Below, one piece after another: positions 36,766 to 47,322 of a stretch of DNA of 64,000 nucleotides (position 1 is the stretch's first letter; the number at the start of each line of letters is the position of its first letter). The translations under genes were made by a program, and so were the position numbers. Location of the stretch: contig RSEE01000007.1 of assembly GCA_003971905.1 (NCBI GenBank), positions 558,001-622,000 of the forward strand, given 5' to 3'. The notes below the pieces were generated by a model. It was not told the origin of the DNA and did not search any database. It saw nothing but the letters and a program-made list of their open reading frames with translations. Source of the DNA: Moniliella sp. 'wahieum'. Taxonomy: Eukaryota; Basidiomycota; Moniliellomycetes; Moniliellales; Moniliellaceae.

Positions 36766-38729
36766 TCACATCCTTGGCGTTTGACCAACACATCCCCATA
36801 TTTGTGTCCACAGATAGAGACGTATAGCAGCCAACTCAGCCTCCCTTGAGCTTCCGTCTTCAGTCCCTGGCAAAATTAAGCCAATGTAATCCGTTTTGCC
36901 ACTGACCCTCAGGTCAGTAAGACCAATGTTGGTGCCGTGCCAGACCGAGATGCGGCAGTCCTCGCCCGCGGCGACAATTGTCTGCCCATCCTGAGTCCAG
37001 TCGATGGCCAGCAGCCGCTCCGAAGGCAAGTTGGCCAAGCGGGGCAGAGTGCCAGCCTCAGCAGCCTCGGCCTCGCCAGCCGCCTGGTCAAGCTCAGGCG
37101 GGCGAAGGGTAAAGAGAGGTTGCTTGAGGCTCCGCACGTCCCAAATTTTTGCCGTGCCATCGAGTGACGCGGATGCAAGAAGGGCCGACGAACGTGGATG
37201 ACCCGCCACGGCTGTCAGGGGCCAGCATGGGCCTCGGCCACCCCAGCTACACATTCGTCCCGGCCACCGTGCCTTGCCGCAAATCCCAGAGTCCCCAGGA
37301 TCGCTCCAGATGGCCCGTGGCCAAGAGACCGCCTTGCGCACCTTGGCCATAGGCCAATTGAGTCAAACTCAAAATTGTCTTGTCCGATGCCTGAAAAGAC
37401 GACAAGCCTCAGTTAGTTTATCTCAACGCATTCCTCCTGCCCAACAAGTTGCGTACCTTTGAATCCACCATGCTACCAGCCTGGTCCGTGTCACACCTTG
37501 ACCGTCCCATTTCCAGCCGAGTAAAGGCGGTTGGGGTGGAGCGCATCAAACTGAACACCCGTCACGCGCGCGTTAGTGCCCGGTGCCAGGCCAGGATGAG
37601 ACCCAACGCCGCCTGCAGCCGGGGCGGAGCGGCCACGGGAACGGGTGGCACGTGGCGCAAGACAATGTAGGCGCAGCAGCGCCATGGAGCGGGGCCGGCT
37701 CGCCAGCGCGGCCTTTACGCCGCTTGCGCCGATCCGGCACCTCCTCCTTTTCTGCCGCCGCTGCCGCCAGTTGGGCCGGCAGCAACTCCGCCTCCCGCTC
37801 CACATCTGCCACGCGGTGCTGTACGCCAGCTCATTCACCTCTTCTGGCTCTTCTTGCTCCTCCTCGTCCCCACTTGCGTTCCACAGCGACACCAGCCCAT
37901 CCCAACCACCGTAGCGAGCGTTTGGCCATCTGCACTGACCGCCAGCGCACTCACTGGCAGCACCGGCACCTTGTACCCACCCCGGGCACCGGCCAAGGGT
38001 GAATTGGAGACCGTACCACTCCACAGTAGCCGTGCTTGCCGCTCAGCGCCAGCAACCCGCTCCGCCCCCAAGACAGAGGCGGGGAAGCCCAAACATGCGG
38101 ACACTCCCGTCCAGGCGGTGGTGACCACGCGGGGTGCACTCTCGGGAGCGTCGGCGCTTGCACCGGACACGGGAGGAACCCACGCGGCGCATGACAGCGC
38201 AGCGTTGCCAGCGCCAACAGGCGCGGCCCGGAGACTGTATCGCGGCGCATCGGGCGCGTCCGCGGCATACACGGGCCGTGCCATCAAACGAGCCGGTGAG
38301 GAACAGCGGTGCACTCCCTTCCGAACAAACTGAGTAAGGGAAGGGTACGCTGGTGGACGGGCACTGACACTGGAACCCAGTCGTCTTGCGGGATGATCGA
38401 CTCGAACCGCGGGGGCAAAGTGGAGGGACGTATTCGAGACGCAGCATGGCTTCCGTGTCGAGCCCATGCTGCTCCAGGTAGGCACCGAGGGACGTGCGCA
38501 GCAGCTCGCCGTTCACTACAAAGTCAAAGGGCACACTGGTCTCGCCGCCTTGCGTCTTCAGCACCCGGTTCACCAACGTCGACAGGTGGGTTCGGCGCCA
38601 GGCTGCTGGCACCATGTACGGCGTCTCGGGGATAGCAGCGCCGGGGATGGACGTGGTGAGCACTACCGGTACGGTCCGGATCTCGGCGCCGCCGGGAGCG
38701 GCGGCGCTTCCTTCAACGATGTCCGCCAT
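36766..38729 (-). CDS. YTM1: Ribosome biogenesis WD-repeat protein Ytm1 (WDR12)
   Basis: Nucleolar member of the Nop7-Erb1-Ytm1 complex needed for 27S rRNA processing. It is removed from pre-60S particles by the Rea1 AAA ATPase through its UBL. The start at 38729 gives MADIVEGSAAAPGG. The N-terminal UBL/NLE domain (residues ~15-100) reads VVLTTSIPGAAIPETPYMVP, then THLSTLVNRVL and DFVVNGELLRTSLGAYL. WD repeats follow (FLTGSFDGTARV, LATVVGMGW, SASLDGTAKIWDVRSL, LLAIDWTQDGQTIVAAGEDC). Frame breaks and introns interrupt the propeller, so the blade count cannot be read. The last residues after ISVWHGTNIGLTDL may be intronic or a real tail. Confidence 0.9.
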
Positions 38730-39137
38730 GGTTCTTTCGTCGGTCGGGTCGGTGGAGAGGTTAGCAGGCTGGCAAGTGAGCGGAGGTCTCGAAGAAAAAA
38801 TTTGCCCTGTTGAAAAAGCGGTCTCACTCTCGCACCGCGGAACTGCATTCCGCCCGCCAGCCCCACGCTGACTCAAGCATGCTTCAGGAAGTGACAACTT
38901 CTTCGTTGATAAATGGCTCTCTAGCACAGAAGTGAGGAAGGGCCATGAATTACTTGCTGCTCGTATTCGGGGGTGTGCACCACGCTATTCTCTCGCGGCG
39001 GCTTCTAGACTACGGAAAGACCAATTACATCGATACACGAGGCTGTTAAGGTCTAAGCCCAGTTCAACCCTACTCCCCCGTCGACCGTGGTATTGCTTTT
39101 TTTGCTTTTGCGCATCACGAGCAGAGGGCAATTTTTG
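38730..39137. other. Intergenic region upstream of YTM1
   Basis: 408 nt without a supported feature. Confidence 0.5.
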
Positions 39138-39639
39138 TCAACAGAGCTGCAAGAGTACGGCAGGGTGGGAGCAAGGCACGCGGCGCGTAGCGAACCGGTC
39201 ACTCTGACTTAGGTCATTGTCATGCTCGCCCCCCTCCTGCACCTGCTCCTCGTTTGCGGCGCGAGACATTGTCGCCTTGACCTGCTCTGTGCACCTCCAC
39301 AGTTCACGCAACGTCGGCCCGCTCTGCGCCAACTCGTCGTCCGTTTCGGTACGGTGGTGGGCAAGGCATGCATCGTAGTGCAAGATCTGTGAGCGGCACC
39401 GTGCCTTGGTTTCCCGCACGATCGGCACTGCATCCGCCGAACATTTGGCTAGCTCAACCCGGTAGGCATCGCACTTGCTCGGCTCGTCGCGCGCGCTGAG
39501 CAAGCAGCGCTGGAAGTTGCCTGAGGACACGAGGCTGCGTTAGCGCACACGGCGTGAACCCATATCAGCAAGGGAAAGGGGGCGGCTCACTGAGCTGGCT
39601 GGCACACTTCTTGGCCACAAGTTCCATGGCGCCGTCCAT
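39138..39639 (-). CDS. Twin-CX9C mitochondrial protein (CHCHD5/Mix14-like)
   Basis: Small intermembrane-space protein, probably a Mia40 import substrate. The start at 39639 gives MDGAMELVAKKC. The intron at 39521-39590 (70 nt) interrupts a first CX9C (C-ASQLSNFQR-C). Two further CX9C units are intact (C-DAYRVELAK-C and C-RSQILHYDA-C), with a last lone cysteine in LRELWRC. The spacing of helices matches the four-CX9C family of CHCHD5, but the final pair lacks one cysteine. The tail is acidic and Gln/Glu-rich. The frame is intact on both sides of the intron. Confidence 0.8.
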
Positions 39640-40141
39640 CTTGCTTGGGGCGGCGCGGGCTGAGAAGTGGTGGTGGGAGCAGCGCCCGATCTCGAGCCCA
39701 GCGGGTCCCGGCCTGTCCTAGCCCAGCACATGCACGTGAGTTGAACGTTTCACAGGCGCAGCTTACCCGTGGCTTGTCACATGTCACATGTGACGAGAGC
39801 ATTACACGTCACGATCACGTGCTACGCCGCCTGCGCCCATACGCCAATCCGCTCCCAGGCTTGCGCCGCCCTGCAACTTGAGCTTGCGCGCCCACGCCCC
39901 TCCCCTGACTGGCCAACCCCAGTTCCAGTCCCATCCGAGAGGCGCAGATCCCATGTTGGATAGGCAATACGTCATGGAGCTGGGTTAGTTGGCCACGGCA
40001 GCAAGCATTTGCTCTACACAGTGGAATCTCGCAAGCGAGGGAACCGCAACTGCCGCTATGGAAGGCCACCCATACTCCCTCACACGTTACTATGACCTTG
40101 AGCAAACCGGAAGGGCAGAAGAAGCGGGAGCACGCCCGTCC
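39640..40141. other. Intergenic region
   Basis: Contains a CACATGTCACATGTGACG inverted word near 39777-39794. No gene. Confidence 0.45.
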
Positions 40142-40875
40142 GGTTAGCTAGGTTGCGGTGTGCTCACGCCTCCTTTCGTGGCTCGGCGGGTTGTGGTGCA
40201 GCCGCTGGAGGGGAAGACGGGGTGGAGTGCCTTTGCCATGCAAGTCTTCCACCGGCTCGGCCGAGGGCGCAAAGGAAGAAGCCGCGGCGGTGTTGGCAGC
40301 TTCTTCGATCGCCGCCGTCGTCTCGGTGTCCCTGGTGACAGGAAAGAGAAAGGAGGGGAAAGGTTAGGAGACATAACATTTAGAGCCACACACACGAGCA
40401 AGACGGAAGCAGCACGTACACTTGATATTGAACCTGGTCACCCGAGGCTTTTCCACCCACCCTCCCGACGCACCTTGCTCAGGTCGACCGTTTCCGGTGG
40501 GTTCTCACGCAAACTCGGGGTCTTCATAGTCGTTGTGGACATAATATCCTACCCGGATGAACTCATTGTCGTTGTATGAGCCGGTAAGGAGGATGACAGT
40601 GACTCCCAGCAGGTCTTCCGCCGGGATCTTGGACGAGTCCGGGGCAGCCGCCTCAAACTCAAACGAGTTGACTCCCACTGGCACCGGACCGACAAGGCAA
40701 TTGTCGAGTTCTTGGTCGTAGTCCTTGCTCTGCGCGCTGCCCACATAGATCAGGCGCCACTCGAGGTCGTCCGCCAACGGCGCGATGGACTCGAACGTCA
40801 CTTGAACACATATGGTGCGTCAAATTTGGCGTTGGGGTTGAGGATCTCGACGTTCTGCAGGTGGACAACCGACAT
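40142..40875 (-). CDS. ASF1: Histone H3-H4 chaperone Asf1
   Basis: Binds H3-H4 dimers and hands them to CAF-1 and HIRA during replication and transcription. The start at 40875 gives [18 protein letters not shown]. The immunoglobulin-like core follows: [58 protein letters not shown], then [11 protein letters not shown] and [15 protein letters not shown]. The intron at 40332-40419 (88 nt) splits the Trp codon. The tail is Ala/Pro/Glu-rich and ends between 40142 and 40164 depending on frame. At least three small frame breaks (one missing base at YVFK/VTF, two at EFA/REN, one before EKPR) fall between invariant residues. Confidence 0.95.
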
Positions 40876-41645
40876 GGCGCTCGGTGTGGCAGGACAAGGT
40901 GGTGGGAGGGGGGACGTCAGGGGACGTCTCTTCCACTCGCACCTCGCGGGACGCGGAAGGGCCGCCGACAAAACGCGTCGCGCAGTCCGGCACAGCACCA
41001 GTGTCCATCCCCCTCGCCCGCGCCGGTCACTGGTGGTAATCACCGAACACCGAGCAACGGGCATATGGCGACTGGTCGGTGACGGTCATCGATCCAATGT
41101 GCCTCCGGCCAGTTGGGACGCGACTGGATGCTCACCCCCTTCGTTATAGTCCAGCCAAGCCAACATTAATCGATCTGTCTATCTCCCTGCAAAACGCCGG
41201 TATTCTGACCGGAAACGAACAAAGAGAATGTCTCCTAGTAGCGGCTATTTAGAGAACAGTGAGCTAGTGAGGCCCAAGGAAAGCCCATATTGGGGCTCCG
41301 AAAAGAGTGGGCGCCGTGAACGGCTGATGAGCTGGTGATGCAGTGTGAAAAATGGATGGAAGATGGAGGAAACGCATCGATCATCAACGATCAAGCTAGG
41401 GGACCAAAATGACTACCAACTGCAAGTGAACTGGGGAGCTCCCCTCTCAGCACGTCATTGTGGCACGAAAGTGAGGCAAATCTGGGAAGCGCAGCTTGCC
41501 TCATGAGAAGCAACATATCGAGGTAGCATTGCATAGAGCAAGGAGAAAAGGCAAGGAGAGAGGGTGAGGGGGGGATAAAGAGGGAGGATCATGGCACATA
41601 TGCAATCTGCCTTGTTGTGCACCAGGATGCATGTCATTCGATGTC
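40876..41645. other. Intergenic region upstream of ASF1
   Basis: 770 nt, AT-richer on its right side. No supported gene. Confidence 0.5.
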
Positions 41646-43548
41646 TTATGGCTGGGCCGCCTGGTAGCGAAGGAAAAAGTCGCGCAGCTCCAGCGCCGAT
41701 TCCTTGAGGTAATGCGACAGCAAGCGCGTGTCCTGTCCGCGCGAGGTGAGCGTCCAAACAATCGACTCTTTCTTGATGGTGTAAGAGCAACCATAGCCAT
41801 CGTCCACCACCTCGCCGTACCCCCACGACGCAAAGCATTCCGACGAGATTTGCGACGTGGACAGCCGCCAGGTCGAACTCTCGGTAAAGGTAGGGTCGGT
41901 ATAGAGCAATGGTACGGCCTCATCGGGCTCAATCAGTTTCTTGAGCCCAAACAGGTGCCGGTCCACGCCCTGTGCTTCGCCCGCATCCTTGGCGTACTTG
42001 AGGTGCTGCGCTACAGCGGCCTGGAAGAGCGCGTGTAGCTCCACGTCCGGTACCGAAGCCGACAAGAACGCACGACAGAACTCAGTGCTCTCGGGGGAGC
42101 ACGACGAATGACTTCGGTGCGGCCCAGGTAGAATTTCCGCGTCTGCGCACTCTCGTACACTGGGCTCGGCTTGCCATACAGTTTCCAATAGGCCAGCTGG
42201 ATCACCATCTGAGCCCATGCATCGGGCGACACCTTGAACTTCTTGATGGCCTCCTTGCCGTACGCAACAAAATTCTGGACCTCCACCTCATGCTGGTCGA
42301 GCAATGTGGTAAAGTCGAGCTGGGCCTTCTCAATCGCCTTCTTGGCCGCCTCGTCCAGCTCAAAGTGCAAGCGCTTCGGCGCAGGAATGGTCGAGTCGTG
42401 GCTGGTGCCCATGTCGACCTTGCCTGCTTCGAGCGCGGCCAAGCAAAGTCGTTCATCCGCAACGTCGGTGTGCCATCCATGGTGCTGTGCTCGCCATTGT
42501 AGCCTGACACGCCATTGTCAAAGACCACCAATTGCTGCTTGTCAAAGAACCGGTTCAGCGCACCTTTCCCGCCCGTCCAAATGGCACGCGAAACGTCGGC
42601 AGGCAGCACAGGCGACGCATTGTCCAATGCCAATACAATAATCGCCGACTGGATCGTCTCGAGCGTCTGTTCATTGACCGGCGATGCAGCCAGCAAGCCC
42701 GTTCGCGCCTTGGCCCACTCGTCCCGGTCCACACCAGTCAAGGCGCCAACAGGGTGGGGGTCGGCCGTTGCGCTCTCCGGGTCTTCAAGGATGCGTTGCA
42801 GTTGCCACTGGATCTCCATCTCTGACAGCTCTTGTCCACTAGAAGGGTTGATGACATCAAAGGACCAGTACTTGCCATTGCGGAGAACGACAACGTGGTT
42901 GTGGGTGGTGGAGCTGTACTTGGTCGCATAGTCCACCGGCGTAGGGGGATGCGGGACGCATTGAAGAGCCAAGGGTACGCGCTCGAGTCCAGAGCGCCCG
43001 TCTTGGTGCTTTCCGGGGCCAGCTCGCCCGACTCGACGAGGCGGCGGAAGGCGAGGAAGGCCTTGAGCAGCGCCGGGGCGCGGGTGAGGTGGTGGTGGGT
43101 GCGGTCGTTGGTGTGGCAGTAAAAGTAGTTCACATAGGGCACGATGGGTCCGCGGTAGCCAAAGTAGGCGGTTTCGTTCCACCAGTCCGAGATCCAGTTC
43201 TCCGTCTCGGCTGCGCGCTTCTCGAGGCGGTGGAGGGTGCGGAACAGCTCGGCGTCCTGGCCGCCGAGGGCAGCGGTGACAGCAGCCTCGGTCTGGGCGC
43301 GCGGCAGGGGTGGCGTGGTGGGGAGAGTGGACTTGAGGTATTTGGGCAAGGTGTCGGCCAGGGCGGGGACGGGCAGCTTGGGAAGGGTGTGCTGCTGGGC
43401 AAAGAGGGGGCCGGTCAAGCCAGAGGCCGTCTGGGCGCCGACGAGCATGTCGGCATTGGTGGCGAGGGAGCGTGTGCCGGTGCGGGCGGGGCACGAGGCA
43501 GGCGGGGGTGCGCAGGCGGGCGCGCAGAGGCAGACGAGCGGCCAGCAT
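41646..43548 (-). CDS. CAT2: Carnitine O-acetyltransferase
   Basis: Transfers acetyl groups between CoA and carnitine in mitochondria and/or peroxisomes, moving acetyl units for respiration and gluconeogenesis. The start at 43548 gives a basic presequence-like MLAARLPLRARLRTPACLVP. Family blocks: LPKLPVPALADTLPKYL, WISDWWNETAYFGYRGPIVP, HNHVVVLRNGKYWSFDV, QSAIIVLALDN, the active-site histidine in NGEHSTMDGTP, KEAIKKFKVSPDAWAQMVIQ, VYESAQTRKFYLGRTEVIR, and YGCSYTIKKESIVWTLTSR. It ends in FFLRYQAAQP with no clear peroxisomal -SKL. Three or more frame breaks (near 43470, 42960, 42440, 42110) lie between conserved blocks. Confidence 0.94.
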
Positions 43549-44937
43549 CGTCGGTGGTGAGGAGGGCGGGGGGAGAGGGGGAGGTGGTGGGGCGGGCGAG
43601 GGAGGGAGGAGGGGAGGGGTGTGAAAAGGCGGGCTGAACGTTGCACTTGGTGGGAGCACCGCATGCATCCAGGCCACGCAGCGCAGGCAGCCCTGGCGCT
43701 GGGCCTGTCTGACTAGCTTGACTAGTGACTGCTGGGTGCTGCTCGGCTGAGCGGCTGGGACAGCGTGCTGGGGATGAGTCCAGCTGGTGATTAATCAGGC
43801 GGCGGCTGCGGGCCAACCAGCGCCCAACCCTGCGCGCCCACGCCCCCCATGCCCCCCCACGCCCCACGCCCAACCCAGTCCGCCCGGGCCGGGCATAGCC
43901 GCCAGCCGACCCCACACTGCCGCCGTGCCAGTGCGGACATGCCGGAGCCGGGCGCCGCGCCCATCACACACATTCTCCGCCCGCCGCCGCCCGCCAGGCA
44001 GCTCTGTGCCTGCCGAGTGCCTCCCCGTGCACAGCTACCGCCCGCAAGCAGAGCCGCCTCCGCCCGGGCCCCGGCCTGCATTTCAGCCCGGACGCGGGTC
44101 TGTACCTGCGCTGCCCCCGTGCTGCCGCATCCAGCCCATCAACCATCGCGCACCCTGCAGGGCACGCCACATGCACGCCGCACCACCCTTTCTCATGCAC
44201 CCGCCGGCTCCCCCGCTTCCACCTGCCCCCGGCGGCTTCCGCTTGAACGCATCGATGAACGCAACATTTACCCCGCACTCCCCCCACACCCACAAAAAAA
44301 CCTTCAAGGAAAAGACCCCATGGAAGCCGCTGTAGCGCCTTCGCAGGCCTCAGACATCTCACTCAGCAGTTTAAATTAGCTCTCACTGCTTTCTCTCATC
44401 GCTTCTCCCGCAGAGCAACCACAAAAGGAGTTTCTACGCACACGCCAACCAGGGAGCGAGCGGCTCAGGCGGGTTAATAGTTATTGAGCCATCAGGTGGC
44501 TCGTGTTTTGGCCATCAATCTCCCTTCAGTTCCTCCTCAGACCTGGGAGTTCCGTTGTTTTCTCTCTCCCGTTTTCCATGTCCACAGCTTAGCCCCTGGT
44601 GGCGAATCGCTGCTTGATGTTCCTCTGTAGGCGTTGCTGTGGTCATCTCGGACGATAGGAAGGGACAAGGGGAAAACGCTGACTTTTATCTATCCCACAC
44701 ACACAGGCTCGCTCTTCATCTCTAGTATGTGCTACAGCCTCTCGTTTTGAGTTAGGAGGCGAATGACGTTGTCATCCGATCCTCTTTTCTTGCTCGCTCC
44801 CGCCACCCTCGTCTTCAAAAGAGGATTAATGTAGGAGTAAATGGATTGCGAGAGAACACAAGATATTACATACACGAGCAGTGAATATCTCGATGAAAAC
44901 GTCTTAGTCACAGCGTTATGCATGTGAACGATACTGT
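43549..44937. other. Intergenic region upstream of the carnitine acetyltransferase
   Basis: GC-rich CACCGC-type sequence to about 44260, then AT-richer. Long open frames here have the Pro/Ala/Arg composition of chance GC-rich frames. No gene is supported. Confidence 0.45.
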
Positions 44938-45710
44938 GTTGCTAGAATCGGGTTCTCTTTGTTATGGGCTGCGTTATTGGACCGAGATGGTTCGATCCAA
45001 GCTAAGCCGCCTGCTCCGCACATGCCAAGTAGAGCGTGCTCCGCATCCAACCAAGTGTGATGATGGTTGGTTAAATCAGATCCGGTGTCCCGAGGGTCAT
45101 GCATCCGCGCGACAATAGTCGCTCCGGCCGAAAAGTTCAAGTCGGATGGCCTATATAAATAAGGCCACCGAAGCTTCCGGTATCCTTGTGACAACTGTCG
45201 CCTCTGTCCCCGCTTCATTCTCCTTTTTCGGTCGCGCCTGCGGGGATCAACCCCTCTTAGACGTGTCTTCCTTTCTACACCCCCTCTTTTGATCCGTTCT
45301 CCCATTTGATCTAGCTTGTACCTCTGGTTGATGGGGGATCCTTTCCTCCACCTTCCATTCTCGTCTTCACCCTCGTCCCCTCTCGCCTATCCTGTCCGAC
45401 CCCTGCCGTTTCCAACCAAGTGATCTAGTACAGGCAGCTTCCTCTCCTCTTAGCTCCTGCCTCCTCTTCCGACCTCGTCCTCCAGCACTCCATCAGTCCA
45501 GTCGCGCGAGCCCTCTCCTTCAGCCACATCGATTTCCAGTCTCCGTCCCGTCTCAGTTAAGGCAATGTTTGTCCGCGTTGCCTCCTCCCGTCCCTAAGCT
45601 CCGGAGGCTTCAGACATGTTACTACGGTCCAAGCGGTGCAGACGCAGCCTTGCCACACGTGCAGCCGACCCACTAAATGCCTCTCCTCGTCCCTAGCTCC
45701 GCTCGGATCC
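44938..45710 (+). repeat. LTR-like repeat, copy 2 (solo, diverged)
   Basis: Parallel copy of 23700-24600. The possible left end TGTTGCTAGAATCGGG resembles fungal LTR termini, and a TATATAAATAAGG promoter-like word lies at about 45153-45165. No internal element coding is attached. Family (Ty1/copia or Ty3/gypsy) cannot be told from an LTR alone. Boundaries are approximate. Confidence 0.5.
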
Positions 45711-47322
45711 AACTAGCCCAAGCCCGAACTGGCACGTGAGTCGACCTACCGTCCTAAGGGATCGTACCCACTGCTAAAAACCCGGGCGTGCCCCCTAGTG
45801 GGGCCTGCCCGTGGCACACACTTTCCGATGTTGCGAGGGCCTAGTTTTCATAATTCCCAACGGAAGGACGTCAAAAACCGTGGTGGCCCGGCGTTCCATA
45901 GATGACCCTCTTCCTGTCCCAATGAAATAAGGTGCTGGGTGAAGAGGTATATAAAGGTACCTTTCGGCCAGAGGGCTTGAGCTCTCCTTTAGACCGGCGA
46001 CGAGCGTTGACGCAAGACACTGATAGTCCTCCGAAAAGTCTCATCAAAGGCGACCACATCGATCATTCCTACTTCAGGGTTCAGGTCCGCGGAGGCAGTG
46101 GCCCCACGTGCCCGCTTCTCTCTCTATATATACGAAGACACACTTCTGTAACTCATAAAAACTTGAACCAAGTGTTCCTGCGCAATCAAGACATTATGAG
46201 GCGATTGACGAACGGGCCTCTCCTTGCGATTCGCAGCGCGGCATCAGATCACCAGAGAGGTATACATCCTTATGCATCAGTTCGCTGCAAGGATGAATAT
46301 TGAATAGGATCGGGAACATTGTTAAGGAACCTGCTTGTTCGTTCGTGCACGTGCCTGACAAGTCTCTCATACCAGCTGAGACGCTTCTCCTACACGTTCC
46401 GCGGCCAGAGGTTGTCTCAGGCCTCAGATCCCTCTTCAGCACAGGTGATTCGCTTTTGTTGTCTTGGGCCAACAACGCGGATTACTCGCATAGCCTGTCA
46501 GGCTCTGCTGCAGTGTCACTGTTGTCCGCTTCATGTTTTGCCCGTATCTCTTCTTCTCTCCGTCATGAGGACCGACAACGCATTAGCATCCCGCCAGTAC
46601 ACGGTGTAGTAGGTATGTTCGTATACTATACTACTCACTGCGCAGCATGCTCTCACTCCCACTCCCTTTTCAATAAACTTATTAGTAGCCCCTACGCACT
46701 ACTCCCGGGTGTTGCAGGAGTGGTCGGGGGTGGCCTCGGGCCTCACAAGGTCTCGAAAGGTGCTACCAGGCGAGGCGCACTCCTGCTTAACGGAAGCGTC
46801 ACAGTAGCTCCTCGCACCAGCACAGTTGCCTGTAACATGTAACAAGAAATGGCTCCGCGGACATGGGACAACTCTGAGAATTTGGCCCGAACCGATAACC
46901 GCGGGGCATGACAGGTGACGTCACCGGTGATGCGCAGCTTGAAGCCAGGGAAGCTTAGTACCTACTGGAGGAAGGGCCAGTGTGAGCGAAGGAAGTGGCT
47001 GGCGAAGCCGAAGTGCCTGGTGACAGCTAGCGAGTGACTGGGAGGCGTGCCTCCAAGCATCGTCCCTGCGATCTGGTCCGTCGTCGATGCGTGCTGCGTC
47101 CGCACCACAAAAAAGTACAAACCTGGCTGACGTCACACCACGCTGTCTCGCCTGGCGTCTCGACAGCTCGACCGAGACGGGCTGGTCTTAATTCTATTAG
47201 TCTGTTCGAGCGCGTCAGCTTCGCATTCTCTCATTAAAGCCACGCCTTGGCCCGAAGCATCCCACGCCTCAGTTGCCGCCGCTGGCTCTGACCCCCCCCC
47301 ACCACCCCCTCCCCCGAAACGC
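45711..47322. other. Intergenic region upstream of ATG26
   Basis: Contains a TATATAAAGG word near 45948-45957 and a TATATATA run near 46123-46130. No coding or RNA gene is supported. ATG26 lies downstream. Confidence 0.45.

Noticed and set aside
43787-44379. Long overlapping plus-strand frames rich in Pro/Ala/Arg
   Set aside because: Both frames are equally open and equally biased, as expected of C-rich sequence and not of a gene.
46300-46842. 180-codon plus-strand frame upstream of ATG26
   Set aside because: No domain, no homologous feel and no splice context. Probably chance.
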